Assembly: GCA_017934545.1 (NCBI GenBank)
Contig: JAGBJI010000004.1
Coordinates: 62,001-126,000, forward strand
Length of the DNA: 64,000 bases
Direction of reading: 5' to 3'
Origin: Bacteroidales bacterium
GTDB taxonomy: Bacteria; Bacteroidota; Bacteroidia; Bacteroidales; P3
This document shows positions 24,077-36,100 of this stretch, piece by piece. The notes below the pieces were generated by a model that saw only the letters and a list, made by a program, of their open reading frames with translations, searched no databases and was not told the DNA's origin. The first letter of the stretch is position 1; every line of letters starts with the position of its first letter. Made by a program: the position numbers and the translations under genes.

Positions 24077-24535
24077 TTATTTCAACGTTATCTTTTGTAC
24101 TTTTTCGCCTTTGGCGGTTGCAACTTTTATGATGTATGTTCCGCCTTGTGCGTTCAAATCAAAGTGATGCTCTTGAGCGTTTACGTTTGCATTGTATATG
24201 CTTTGACCAAGTACGTTCAACACTTCTATGTTTTTGATTTGTTCTCCGCTGATGTTGACACTGCGGTCTGCATTCCATATGTTAACGTTTGCCTCTGCCG
24301 TTTCGGTTATTGCACTCTTTAAACTTACGAATTTAACTGCATATCTGCCTTCGTTTTCACCCTCTTGTGCAGTGAATTCAAATGCACTTCCGTCAGAGAT
24401 AAGCGTCTGTTGTCCTGTGGTAAGGTCAACCATATACACTGCAATGTCGTTAGGAACATTTGATACCGTAAACTTAACATCTGAAACTGCGGAAGCGTGG
24501 AAATTAATTGCACCGGTGTAAGGCAACGATGCGAA
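24077..24535 (-). repeat. duplicated 3' end, copy 2 (partner 15102-15560)
   Basis: This segment encodes the sorting domain and the preceding beta-strand region and is nearly identical to the 3' end of the gene at 15102. Similarity falls off upstream of about 24535, consistent with gene conversion or a domain swap of the 3' end. Confidence 0.85.
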
Positions 24536-26718
24536 TTCGTTTGCATACAACCATCTGCCGTCAACTACAAAATAAGGTTCAACATAATCTTCCCTTTCAG
24601 TTGAAAACATAACATAAGAATCGTTTACGTCAAAACCGTCGGACGACAAACTGTTTTGCAAAGCCAACGCTTTTCTTTCCGTATTGTTAGCAATGGATTT
24701 AAACACCATGCTTTGTTTAGGTTCAGCCATACTTTTGGTGTTGACTATATCTACTTTTGCAGTAGTATAATCAACTTTGAATTTAGGAGTATATGTGGCT
24801 GCGGTAGTTGATATAAAGAATCCCTGTGCCGGTTTTATCTTTGAGGAATATTCAGTGGTGGTTGTTGAACTTAATACTACTGTTCCGTTTTCTTTTATGT
24901 TACCGTCCCATACATTGTCTGCCAATTTTGCTTCCGATATCAATTCTTCAGAACTTAAAGTTGCTCCGTCAAAAGTTTGTTTATAAACTCTTTCATATTT
25001 ATCATAACTTGCGCCCAAGGTTGTGCGTTACTTACAACCCGTTCAACTTTGATAATTGTTTTTGTATATGCATTTATACCGACATATGTCCAATCTTCAG
25101 TTTGAGGATTGTATGTATAAACATAATTACCCTGCAAACTGTTATCTTCTGCATAGGAAGCTACATACAAAGGTTTTGAATACGGATTTGACATTGCGAA
25201 CCAATGGTTGTCCGATGTGTTGGTCATTGCAGCCATTTCATAATCAGCATTCTTTATTCCGTCGGTTCTTTTCAAATATGTATATTTACCTATTTCATCG
25301 GCTTTGTTTTCTATAGCATCGCCGTGTTCTTCCTCTTTGTCAATTTGCTCTTGTGTCATAGGTTTATAAGCAAAAGGATATACAAAATATCCCAATCCTG
25401 TTGTCATGGTTGTTTTTCCCAAATCATCGTCTGAAGCATGCATCCAATCTTCTTCGCTCCACTGGTTGCCCGCAACATCAAATTCCAATGCCGCCATATC
25501 GTTTCCGTCTGTAGTGTTATCCAATTGTTTAACATCACCGAAACTACCTATGAAATTCCATCTGTCAATATACAATTTAACCAAGGCACCCGTATTAATC
25601 TTGTTATTCAATTGGTTTGCCAAAATAGGATATGCTTCATCGTCTTCAGGATTAAGAACAAATCCGTCACCCAATTCAACAAATAATTTAACTATTTCGT
25701 TTTTTGTTGCAGAAGAAGTTCCTGCAACATCGGCATGCATTGAACCGCTTTCAATATCGTCTACATTCCAATCTTCTACATAATATATTGCTGATATTGT
25801 AGGACCTGATGCAGGTACACCGCCGCAAACAGGACCGAATTGTGCTTGATACATGCTTGCGGTAACACCAGTTGCTGCAAAACAATTGTGTGTTGTTACA
25901 GGCTGATTGCCTATCAATCCTCCTACATAATTGTATCCCTCAATCACATTGTTGTCATCGTCATTGGCAACATAACAATTTTCCATTTCTGCATAATAAT
26001 TTCCACCATTTCTCCACTGTGCTTCAGTAGGATTTCCAATAATACCGCCTACATACTCATTACCTTTTACTCCCGTGTTGCGAAGATAACAATTTTTTAT
26101 ATAGCAAAAATATTTAGAAAAACCTATTATACCGCCTACATTATTGCCTGTTCCTACAACTTTAGAATTTTCCAAACCTATTCCCTCTATTGAAACACAT
26201 AAGTCTTTGCCGTCATAACCAAGGTCCATATAATTGCTCATATTTTGAGTATTATCCAAATTTATATAACCGAACAAACCTACATTGGTCGTTCCTTTTA
26301 TCGTAACATTTTGTATATAGTGTCCGTTGCCGTTAAATTTACCTGCAAAAGGATGGTCAGTAGTTCCCATTGGGCTTATTTTTTCTCCGCCGAAATCCAA
26401 ATCTGCCTCCAAACTAAAACACATAGGAAAATTAGGTTTAATCCAAGGTTTACCATCTACTTCATAGGAATATGTCATTTTCCCGCCGCCGTTAACATAT
26501 GAAATCAACTGTTTGAATTGAGTTTCATTTTCTATTATATAAGGGCTGTCAGGTGTTCCGCTGCCTGTTAGGAACGTAGGCTGTGCAAAAAGTACATAGG
26601 ACGAAATCATCATCGTACAAAAGCACAGAACGGTTAACACTGAAAACATGCAATAACGGATGTTCTTAACACGAAACTTTGCAGCACGGCGCTGCATTAA
26701 AGAACTTGTCTTCATCAT
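24077..26718 (-). pseudogene. T9SS surface protein with GLUG-like repeats, broken by a frameshift near 25020
   Basis: Two overlapping frames together make one protein like the one at 15102-18023. Frame one (26718 down to 24955) has a long N-terminus, signal peptide (VLTVLCFCTMMISSYVLFAQ), GLUG-like repeats (about residues 100-300) and a D-R-W-N-F-I-G-S middle region, then ends in 25 non-homologous codons. Frame two (25018 down to 24077) continues with the expected downstream sequence and a full T9SS sorting domain. They join if one base is added near 25015-25025, after codons reading N-A-Q-P, giving G-A-S-Y-D-K-Y. As written, the product would lose its sorting domain and not be attached to the surface. 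Promoter and terminator are intact, so the lesion is recent or a sequencing error. The site does not look like a programmed slip site. Confidence 0.82.
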
Positions 26719-26817
26719 TTTAACTTTTTTTTAAGTTTGTTTAATTATTTATTCATTCATTCCCTCAAAAAGTACGCCGAACGGTATAAAACCCTGCGGT
26801 TGCACGTTTTGAAGTTG

Positions 26818-26847
26818 CAAAAGTACAACCTTTTTTTCATATGGCAA
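26818..26847 (-). promoter_or_regulatory. promoter of the frameshifted T9SS gene
   Basis: On the minus strand TTG (complement of 26845-26847), 19 bp, then TACTTTTG (complement of 26818-26825). The leader to ATG 26718 is about 95 nt. Confidence 0.68.
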
Positions 26848-26913
26848 GCAAAAAAGCGTAAAAAAATTTTTGCCGAACAAAGAAACGCTGCCGCCGAACG
26901 CCGCTTTACTGCC

Positions 26914-26997
26914 GAAAAAACCTGCTTTTTTCACTCAAAAAACCTGCTTTTTTCGGGTAAAAAACCCGCTTTTTTCATTCCTCTTTTCTGAATCGGC
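26914..26997. repeat. 22-bp-period A-tract/T-tract array, class A (cores CCTGC, CCTGC, CCCGC)
   Basis: Three A6-core-T6 units have cores at 26921-26925, 26943-26947 and 26965-26969, exactly 22 bp apart. The right arm CTCTTTTCTGAATCGGC (26981-26997) is identical over 17 bp to the right arm of the element at 60.35 kb. The left arm is degraded. The element lies in the 469-bp gap between the end of the giant gene and the promoter of the next leftward gene; the rest of that gap is A/T-rich with one terminator. Confidence 0.82.
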
Positions 26998-27104
26998 AAA
27001 AACGCTTTGCCGTTTTTCTTTTTTTTTAATAAAGAAAGGCAGTAAATATCTGTACAGTAAAACAAAAGGAAAGAAAACTTAAAACCAAAAGAAAAAGCAA
27101 GAAA

Positions 27105-27146
27105 GAAAAAAGAAAAAGGCGTCGCATTTTTCTTTGCAACGCCTTT
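27105..27146 (-). terminator. intrinsic terminator of the giant surface-protein gene
   Basis: AAAGGCGTCGCA (27115-27126) pairs with TGCAACGCCTTT (27135-27146) with one mismatch. On the minus strand a T-rich run follows. It lies about 40 bp after the stop codon. Confidence 0.83.
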
Positions 27147-27187
27147 GGATGTATTAACAAAACTTATGTATGAAAAGTTTTCATTGT

Positions 27188-30100
27188 TTATTTAACGACG
27201 ACCATCTTTCTGGACTTACGCTGACCGTTGTACTCTGCCGAGTAGTAGTAAACACCCGGAGTAAGTTTGTCTGCGTCTTGGTAGTCTATGACATGGTGTC
27301 CTTCGGAATAGTTGTCGGTAAAGGTATACAATATCTGACCCGAAACGGATGTAACTGTGAACGTCACCTGACCTGCCTGCGGTATAGCAAAGCCTATGGT
27401 TGTGCGGTCTTTTGCAGGGTTAGGCTGGTTTTGTTCCAAAACAAATTCCGTAACATTAGTTTCCACGCTGTCCAAACCTACATACGGGTACACTCCGTAT
27501 TTGCGTGTGGTGTCGTTGATGTGGTTGTGGTCTTTTGAGTACTCAAGCCATGCCACTATGTTGTATGTATGGTCTGACGATTTAGGTATACGGCGGTTGA
27601 AGGTCATATATTGCTGACGGTCTTCACGCGGTTCGTTGTGTCCCCAAGTGAATTTTTGCGAATAGATGTCGTTCCAATTGTTGTCAAGGACAAATTTAAC
27701 CGTAACGTCGGCCTTTCCGCCCAAAGTACCTGCGTTGTGAGCCCTTACCTGTACCTTGCAGTCAGGCTGTACACCCTCTTCTATCATTATGGAATCAATA
27801 GCCAAATCGTAATAACCTATATATACCGAACATGTGGTGTCGTTGCTGCGGTCTACTTCGTTAGGTGCGTTGACGAAAGCACATATGCTGTTGTACTGTT
27901 TTTTAGGTATACGTTTGTCAAACATTTGATAACCCATAGAGTTTGCCTCCAAGACATAGCCTTCGCGGTATGCCTGAAGTTGTTTGGTAGAGTTGTCGCC
28001 GTCAAGCAAGTAACCGACTTGTATGTCTTTTACTCCTACATTGGAACGGTTGAAGAATGCTATCTGCACTCCGTAGTCAGAGTTTTCGGTAGCGTCCAAG
28101 GTGATACGTTTGGCCTCAAAGTCCTGCGTAGCGTTGCTGCCTTCTATACGGCGGTATAGGGTGTCGTTGTCGTGGTAATCGTCGTTATCCAATCCGACCC
28201 ATGTCTTTAGGTTGAATTTACCGAAAGAAGATTTGAACGGAGTGGTGAAATTGTATACGTATTCGTCACCGTTAATCAACGGCGGGTTGAATACCGCTGT
28301 TTCCGTCACTTCTTTATCGTAGCCCGAAAGCAAGTAACCAACAGGCAACGAGTCAATAGGTGTCAAACCGTAGTTTTTGATACGGATGGATATGTTGATA
28401 TTGTCGTTGGAAACAACTTTGGTCTTCGGTTCTATTATCTCCATGATAGCCGCATCGTTCAAAAGCGGTCCTATGACAAAGGTTGTCCAAAGGCTGTCGT
28501 TGTCGGAATACAAATCGGCAGGGTTTAAACGGGTGAAAGCAACCAAGGTGAACGGGTCAGGCATTGACAAGTCAAGGTAACGTCCGTTTTTGAAGGTGTA
28601 TTCAGCCGTATCGCGAGGGTGAATGGTCATATCCCATACGTCTTCGCACTGTGCTATGTACATGTCTTCGCTCATGTAGCAAACTTTGAACGAAGTCAAG
28701 TCTTGTTTTCCGAAGTTGGCAATCTGTACTTTTGGATAGAATTTCTGTCCGTAGTTAGGCAGTTTGGTAGGCGTAAGTTCTATGCCGACAACACCTGCAT
28801 CTTGGTCGCGGCGGGCGCGTGCGATGGAGAAATTGTCTATGGCTACACCCTCGCCTACTGCACCTTTGCCCGATTTGAAGACAAAGCGGAACTGAATGGT
28901 TGTGCCTATATTGCCGCTGATGCTGTCCAAAGCAAAGACACATTTAGTCCATGCGGCATTTGTACCCGTAAATCCTTTTTCCGAATTGTACCAATTCTCA
29001 CTGTAAGAAGTATCTTTAGCCGTTCCCGTACCCAAACGCATCCAAGAACCTGCGTAGTTAAGGTATTCAACGACAAGACTTGCGTCCTTGCCCATTGCTT
29101 TTCTTAACATAAAGGACAGGGTGTCTGGTTTTACGACCTCAACGTCAAAGACAGGAGAGTAAAGTATGCTGCTGTTGTTTGCAGGATAGTTGCCCGTAAG
29201 ATTGGTCTTCCAACAATAAGGTTCGGAATAAGCCGAAGTGATAACGGCATTTGCTGCAGGATTGTCTGGTATGCCCAACTGCCAACAGTTGCTTGGTTGA
29301 ATCTCGCTTATCTCGTACGGGTGGAAGTCGTCGTTTGCAGGAACTATCTCGGTAACCAACTCCTTGCTTTCAGGGTTTTCCGGGTCGTCAGGGTCCTCTG
29401 GATTTTCAGGGTCTTCGCCTCCGGGGTTGTTGTCGTAGGTTATCTGTTTTTGTTCGTCAAATTCAGTAGCGTAAGGTATGGTATAGGTATGGTAAACATA
29501 AGCCGAACGGTTGACAGTGTCGTTTGCGTGATATTCGTCACCCTCGGTGTCAACATAAGCGTTGAACTTGTTGCTTCCCAAAGGCATAGTTACCGTAGCC
29601 AAGGTTACGTCCTGTATCTGCGAAGAAGCCAATGAACCAGTCCAGTTGAACACCTGCGGCTCGCCGTCGTTGTGTGTCCATGTGATTTTTGCGGAAGTCA
29701 AGTTGTCCAAACCTGCGTTACGCAGTCTGACAACAACGGTTTGTTGCGTGTCGGAAACCGAAACGTCAGGCGAAACGAAGTGCATAAGTTCGGCGTTGAC
29801 TTTTTCGGCTTTGCGTACAAATATCTTGTAATCCTCAATCTCGCCTGCACCTATTCCTTCCATTGCTCCGAAAGCATGAGGAGCGGAATTGTTCTGTGCA
29901 GCGATGATACGCATACGGGTGTATCCCGTCTTGGCAGTTGCAGGCACTGCTATCTTGCCGCGGTTAGGCTCTCCTACTATTATAGTGTCGGAATATACCT
30001 CTTCGTCTTCGGCAAAGGTTCCGTCACGGTTCCAATCTATCCATGCTTTCATCCATCCTCTTACATATACTCCTTCAGGTACTACCTGTTCGGAAGCTAG

Positions 30101-33100
30101 TTCGGTGTAGACAATCAACGAGTCCTGCAATCCTCTGAACAATACTGCCGGCTCTATTGACTCGGTATAGTCGGAATATCCGTCGTCAAATGCCATGGAA
30201 GAATTGTCCAAAGTAGCCAACATGACACGGGTGATATCCAATGACACTTCGTCCGATACGGAGTGAATGTCGTCAGTCAGTCCTTTACGCGGTTGTATCT
30301 TGGAAGTGAGTGAGGTATCGTTTATCTTTGCACAATCGTCATCGGCATCAACCCATGCAGTGATGTCAAAAGTGGTTGAAGTGGTATAATCGTACAAAGC
30401 ATCAAAGACATAGGTGATAGTGTCGTCAGGCATAACGGTGGTAGTACATATTTCCGTGACAACGGTTTCTTCGGCGTTCTTGCCTGCAGGTTTAATCTTA
30501 TATGTTACAGGGAAGTTAACCTGAGGTGCAGTACCGTAGTTGGTAATGCTTACCCTTACGGAGTCGGCCTGCATGTATACATATGCCGTATCAGGCAATG
30601 CTGGAGGCTCAACGATAGCCAAGGCTGCCAAATCAACTTGGCATCTCGGCTTGATGATAACTTTAACCTCGGTAAACTCGCTCGGACATGCCACGCTGCC
30701 CTTGCTGTCAACCTTTACAAAGAACGATGTATCGGCGTACAACTGCGGAGTGGCGTATACCTGCGAAGCAGCGTAGGTTGAAGGAGCGTAGAACGGGTCA
30801 GGGTCGGAAGTGCTTGCAAACCATTGAATCTTCAAACCGTCTTCCTGCGTTGCTTTAGGGTGTCCCCATGTAGCGTATTCTATATTGTCGTCCTCGGCAA
30901 CAGGAGCATTAGGCGAAACAATGGATTTGTATTTAACCACTTTAGCCGTATCGTTAGTCAAAACATGGTCTTTGTCAAAGTGCAGGTATGCCTGAATGTT
31001 CCATGTAGTGTCTGCATAGTTGATAGGATAAAGGTCAACGGTAGTGTTAAAGCTGTAGTACTGCAATATAGAACCCGGTTGCAAATCCTGGAACGTCTGT
31101 CCGTCAAGCGTATTGTAAGGGAAACTCAACGTTTCGGTTACTTTGGACAAAGTCAATCCGCTTTGACCTTTTACTTCGTAAGTAACCTGTACGTTGTCAG
31201 CTGCGGTTACCGCCTTGTTGCCGACATTCTTTATAATCACGGATATAACCTGATTTCTCATATTAGCACCGCATTGTGCCGTACCTGCTTCCTGCGGTTG
31301 AATACTTGCAAGTTGAAGGTTTTTGCCCGGTATGGTGATAAAGTGCATCTTCAACGTGTCGTTGACATTGTTGGTATCGCCGTCCAATATGGTGTATACA
31401 GCCAAGTACAACGAGTCGGTCAAAGGCGTATTCAAAGGAGGGTAAAGTTGTTGGGTGAAAGTATAGTGGATAGTATCCAAAGCCGACATAGTACCCTCGT
31501 ATTCTTCTTCTATCTTGTCTATTGTGGTATTGTCATCGTCGTGGTATTTTAACTCGGCAACTATTTTGAACTTTTGCATGGTGTAGTTACCGAAGTTTTT
31601 GATAACAACAGATACGTCAACAGGGTCTTCTTCAATATATTTATCCGAAATCTTAGGGTCAATGAATTCCGTAACTCCTGCATCCAAGTTGTCAAAGATA
31701 TATTCGTAAGCACCCATCGTCGGTTTGGTTGATACAGGACGTACGGTGTCCCTGATATCAAACATTATGTCTTCCAATGGTTCTGCCGCACGGACAATAT
31801 CGGTAGGATACAAAAGACTCAAATCCGAATCGGAAGTAAACGGATTCATAACCGAACATGAGTTAAAGTCAGTTCCGTTTTGTGCTTTCAAAGCATCAAA
31901 GTCTGCACAGTCTTTAACCCATTTAGCCAATTTAGAACCCGTAGTGTAGTAGTTGTTATTGTTAGACAATATAACTTGGTTGCCAGTTGCGTTGACAAGG
32001 TAAGCATATCCGCCGCAATGGTTGTCAAAGTTATTGTTACGTACGGTTACAAACAATGCGTCTTCTTCAACCGACATGGCAATGGCCTTGGTGTTCTTGT
32101 TACCAACGTTCATAAACACTGTATTGTAGTAAACCATTATGTTTGAAGACGAGTCTATGTCTATTCCGACTGCATTGACATTCTTTGACGACAGTATTGA
32201 TACAGAGTTGTTGTATATATAAAGAGGGTCCATCTCCGTCATCTTGGATTTTCTTACAACTATACCGTTTCTTGCCTGCGTTCCCTCTTTCATATATATA
32301 TAGTTGGCTTCTACCGTAGAATAGCCCTGTATATCCACAAGACGTACGGCATTGGCAGCAACGGTTGTTGACAAAGATTTAATGTCGTTATGTGCTATGT
32401 TTACATTGTTGTATGATTCCAAATTAAATGCACCTGCAAGGAAGTCCTCAACAACGCAATATTTTACATTCAAACCTGACGGACGTTTTTCTTCGTCTGT
32501 AAGTTTTGAAGCAATACTTGTGGTTGATGTTTTAAATGTATCTTTTACAAAGTTGGTGTTAGTATTGCCGTCTTCCAACTGAACCAAAACCAAGGATTGT
32601 TCAAAGGTTACTCCCGTAAAGTTGATGTTCTCCGTATTGGACATTCTTATCAATGTAGGATTTGTTGCAGCCTTGCCTTTGAAAGTAAGGTTTTCAAAAT
32701 ATACATTATTTGTTCCGTCCATTACCATAACGCTCTTGTCTTCATCGGACGAAGAAGCACTGAAAGTAATCACTGGTTTGTCGTCATCAGAAAGAGCTTT
32801 AAAGGTTATGGTGTTTTCTTCCGAAGAACCCACAACGGACGGAATGTTCAACTGTCCGTCGTAAGTACCCGAAGCAATCTTAAACACAACAGGTCCGCAT
32901 ATACCGGATGTGGTCAACTCACTGACCGCTTCTTTCAACGAAGAGTAATCCGCAGTTGAAGACGATGCGTCTATGGTGTATTCTGAAATGCCTTCGTTGT
33001 TGCCTATACAAGCCGACATTGATACAGATGCCGTATCGTTGGAATTAATGGTATCGCATGTAAGCACAACCACTGCTTCTATTTTAACCAAGCCCGAAGA

Positions 33101-36100
33101 GAATGTATAGTTGCCTACGGTTACCGTCTTCGATTGTCCCGATGCCAAGTTACCCGTCCATGTGTAAGGAGTTTGTGCAACGGAGTTAACGCTCCATTTA
33201 ACAGTTGCACCCGTTAAAGCGTCCGCTCCGAAGTTCTTTATCTCAACCTCAACAGGAACTTCTATATCAGACATAACGGTAGGTCCTACAGGAGAAACTA
33301 TTTGGGTAATACCAGCATCGCATGTAGGCTGTCCCTGAACGGTAACAACAACAGGTACTCTGTCGCCTGCACATCCGAATACGTCCATGGTGAATTTCAT
33401 AAACGGCAACTTATTGTATGCACTTGTATAAGAACCGGTCCATGACGCTGCGTCGGTAGTTGCATGGCGGTAAGATATAGTTGCAGGGTATGTTGTTGAT
33501 GAAGTATAAGTAGTAACTTTGTTCTTATTGTTCAATGCAGAGAAACTTATCTCTATAGCCAAATTGGATTCACCGTCCCAATAATAAGGTTTGGCAAGTT
33601 CTATCTTGTACCAACCTTGCTGGTTTTTAAGAACCAAACTGTCGGTAGTATATACTTGTTTCAATCCTCCAATCCACTCGGTCAATTCTTCTTCATCTGT
33701 CATTCCCATCTTAATGGTGTAGTCGTGCAATGACACCATGGTTTGTCCAGAAGCCAAAGTAATGTTCTTTATCTTAAAGGATATGTCATTGATATTTCCT
33801 GCTTCGTATCCGTAAGATTTCAAATCTTCGGCTGTCAACAGGTATTGTTCCTTTATATTTTTCTTTATAGTGTTGAACGGTGAAGGATAAGCAAGGGCTT
33901 CCGTCGTTCCTACCTCAACGGAATCTTTTCCTATTGCTTTGTTGACTTGTTTTTGTATCAACGCTCCTACATAGAAAGTATCGGTGGTATAAAGAACAGG
34001 TGTTTGGTAATCACCTCTGTCAAGTTCTTCTTCCGTTGTAGGGTCGTCATACCATATAACCTGATAATCGGATGTTGCAGTCAACAATGTACTTGTTGCA
34101 TAAGGAATGGTAACATCTGATGCAACAGGCGGTTTAGGTGTATGTTTGGAAATAAATTCCATCTTCACCGTATCGTTTTGCAACTTATTCAATGAATCAG
34201 GTTCAAATACAGGATATACTTCAATGGTTATATTGCGTTGGGCTGTGTATGCCGAGAAATCAAAAGGCGTTGAGAAAGTAAAGATTGTAGTGTCCAAAGA
34301 AGCAAGTTGCGTTTTGAATGTATCTTTTATCGTTACTACAGGTTGACCTGTTTCATAGAAATTGCATACCATAGGAACTTCTTTTGTCAAAGTCTGTTTT
34401 CCCGTGTTAGCAATTTTAACCGAAATCTGTGCCTTGGTAACATTACAAGCTGCAGTTTCTTTTACACCCTCAATCCAAATATCCGTAAGACCCGGGTCAT
34501 ATGACGGGACATAAGGAATATGAACTTTGTATTCTGCCTTGTAACCGTAGCATCCGTTATCTTTGGCATATGTTATACTGTCGTCATATTTTCCTATAGT
34601 CATCGGTTCGTCTGTCGTAGCCTTTTGCCACTTATAGCCCGTTCCGTCTTTAACCAATTTCACTCCTGCCGTTTCCCCGATAGAGTTCATCTTAACGCTT
34701 GTTCCTGTCCAGTTGGCGTTAACCGCAGGAGCAAACTTCGCATTGTTCAATGCCACTGCATCAACTATCTTATCAGTTGCATCAGTAAGAACAAATCCGA
34801 CTTTGGCTGTATCTTTAAAGGTTATTGTAGTTTTTATTGCCAATGCTTCGTCTGCATTTGCCATAACCTTGGACGCAGGCACTAAAACGACTGCACTGTT
34901 TGCCGCCAATGTATAACCTTCAGGGAAATGGAACCGTACGGTATCACTTGTGGCGTTCTTAAGAGTGTCGTTATTCTTTGCCGCTTTATAATATATAAAC
35001 TTATATCCTGTCAAATCAATAGGAGCATTACCTAAATTGGATATTTCATATACATTATTATTAGTAACGTATGACGGCAATTCTTCCGTTTGTCCGGTAA
35101 CAGCGGCCGCTTTTGAAAACTGTATTTCCGTTATCTTTAGATATGTTTCCTCTTTTTTAGCGGAGAAATAAAACGTTGTATCTGCGTACAACGCCGATGT
35201 AGTAAACGTTTCTCCTTTATGGAAATATTCGTCAGAGGTTTTATCTTTAAACCAGTACACACTGTCATTGTTTGTCACACTGACAACAACCGATTCACCG
35301 TAGTTAATATTCACAGTGACATTGTTAGGTGCAGGTTCTTGGTACAAGGCTACTATATTTGCAACAGCCGTATCATTATAATTAACCGTATCTGACGCAA
35401 ACACCGAATATCCTTTCAATTCATATTCTTTAGGACCGTCAGTTGCAGTGAAATTATATCCAGGAAATTCTACCTTATAAACTGAATCAGGTTTTATTTC
35501 ATAATCAACCGTAATCGGAGAAAAACTTACTCCGTTAACAGAATATCTGATTTTAACTTTATTTGCTCCGATAGAGTTTTTACTCATATTAGTGAATTCT
35601 ACAAACACAGGGTTCTTGGTCATATCACATCCTGTATATGTGTTTTCTCCGTCATAGTTACCGACATTAACTCCGACATTGGTTACATAAATATTATTGT
35701 CAGGAGGGTCAAACTCACGGGCTCCTATACAAGGATTCTTTTGTGATGCTGTAGGACGAGGATTGCCGAAACAGTCTTCTTTCACACTGTCAATATGAGT
35801 TCCTGCTTCACACAACAATATATTCACAGTAGACAAATTGTTCCAGTCTTTATAGAAAGGATTCTGGTCATAGAACGAACTGTCTTCTTTTGTAGATTTT
35901 ATCCATGATTCAACAGTAGTTGACGTAGAGCCGTTAAAACTTAACAACGGTATATTTTCTACTGCGTCTGTCTTATAATAGAAATTGTTTGAGAATTTAA
36001 AACTGTTAGGCACATTGGTATCCGAAGGTCTTGCCAACACAGCATAACCGTAACCGTCGCTTAATGCGATATTATTCTTTACAATATTGTTTTTAACCGT

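Noticed and set aside
25010..25030. Programmed ribosomal frameshift joining the two frames
   Set aside because: No X-XXY-YYZ slippery heptamer or clear downstream structure was seen; a single-base indel or sequencing error is simpler.
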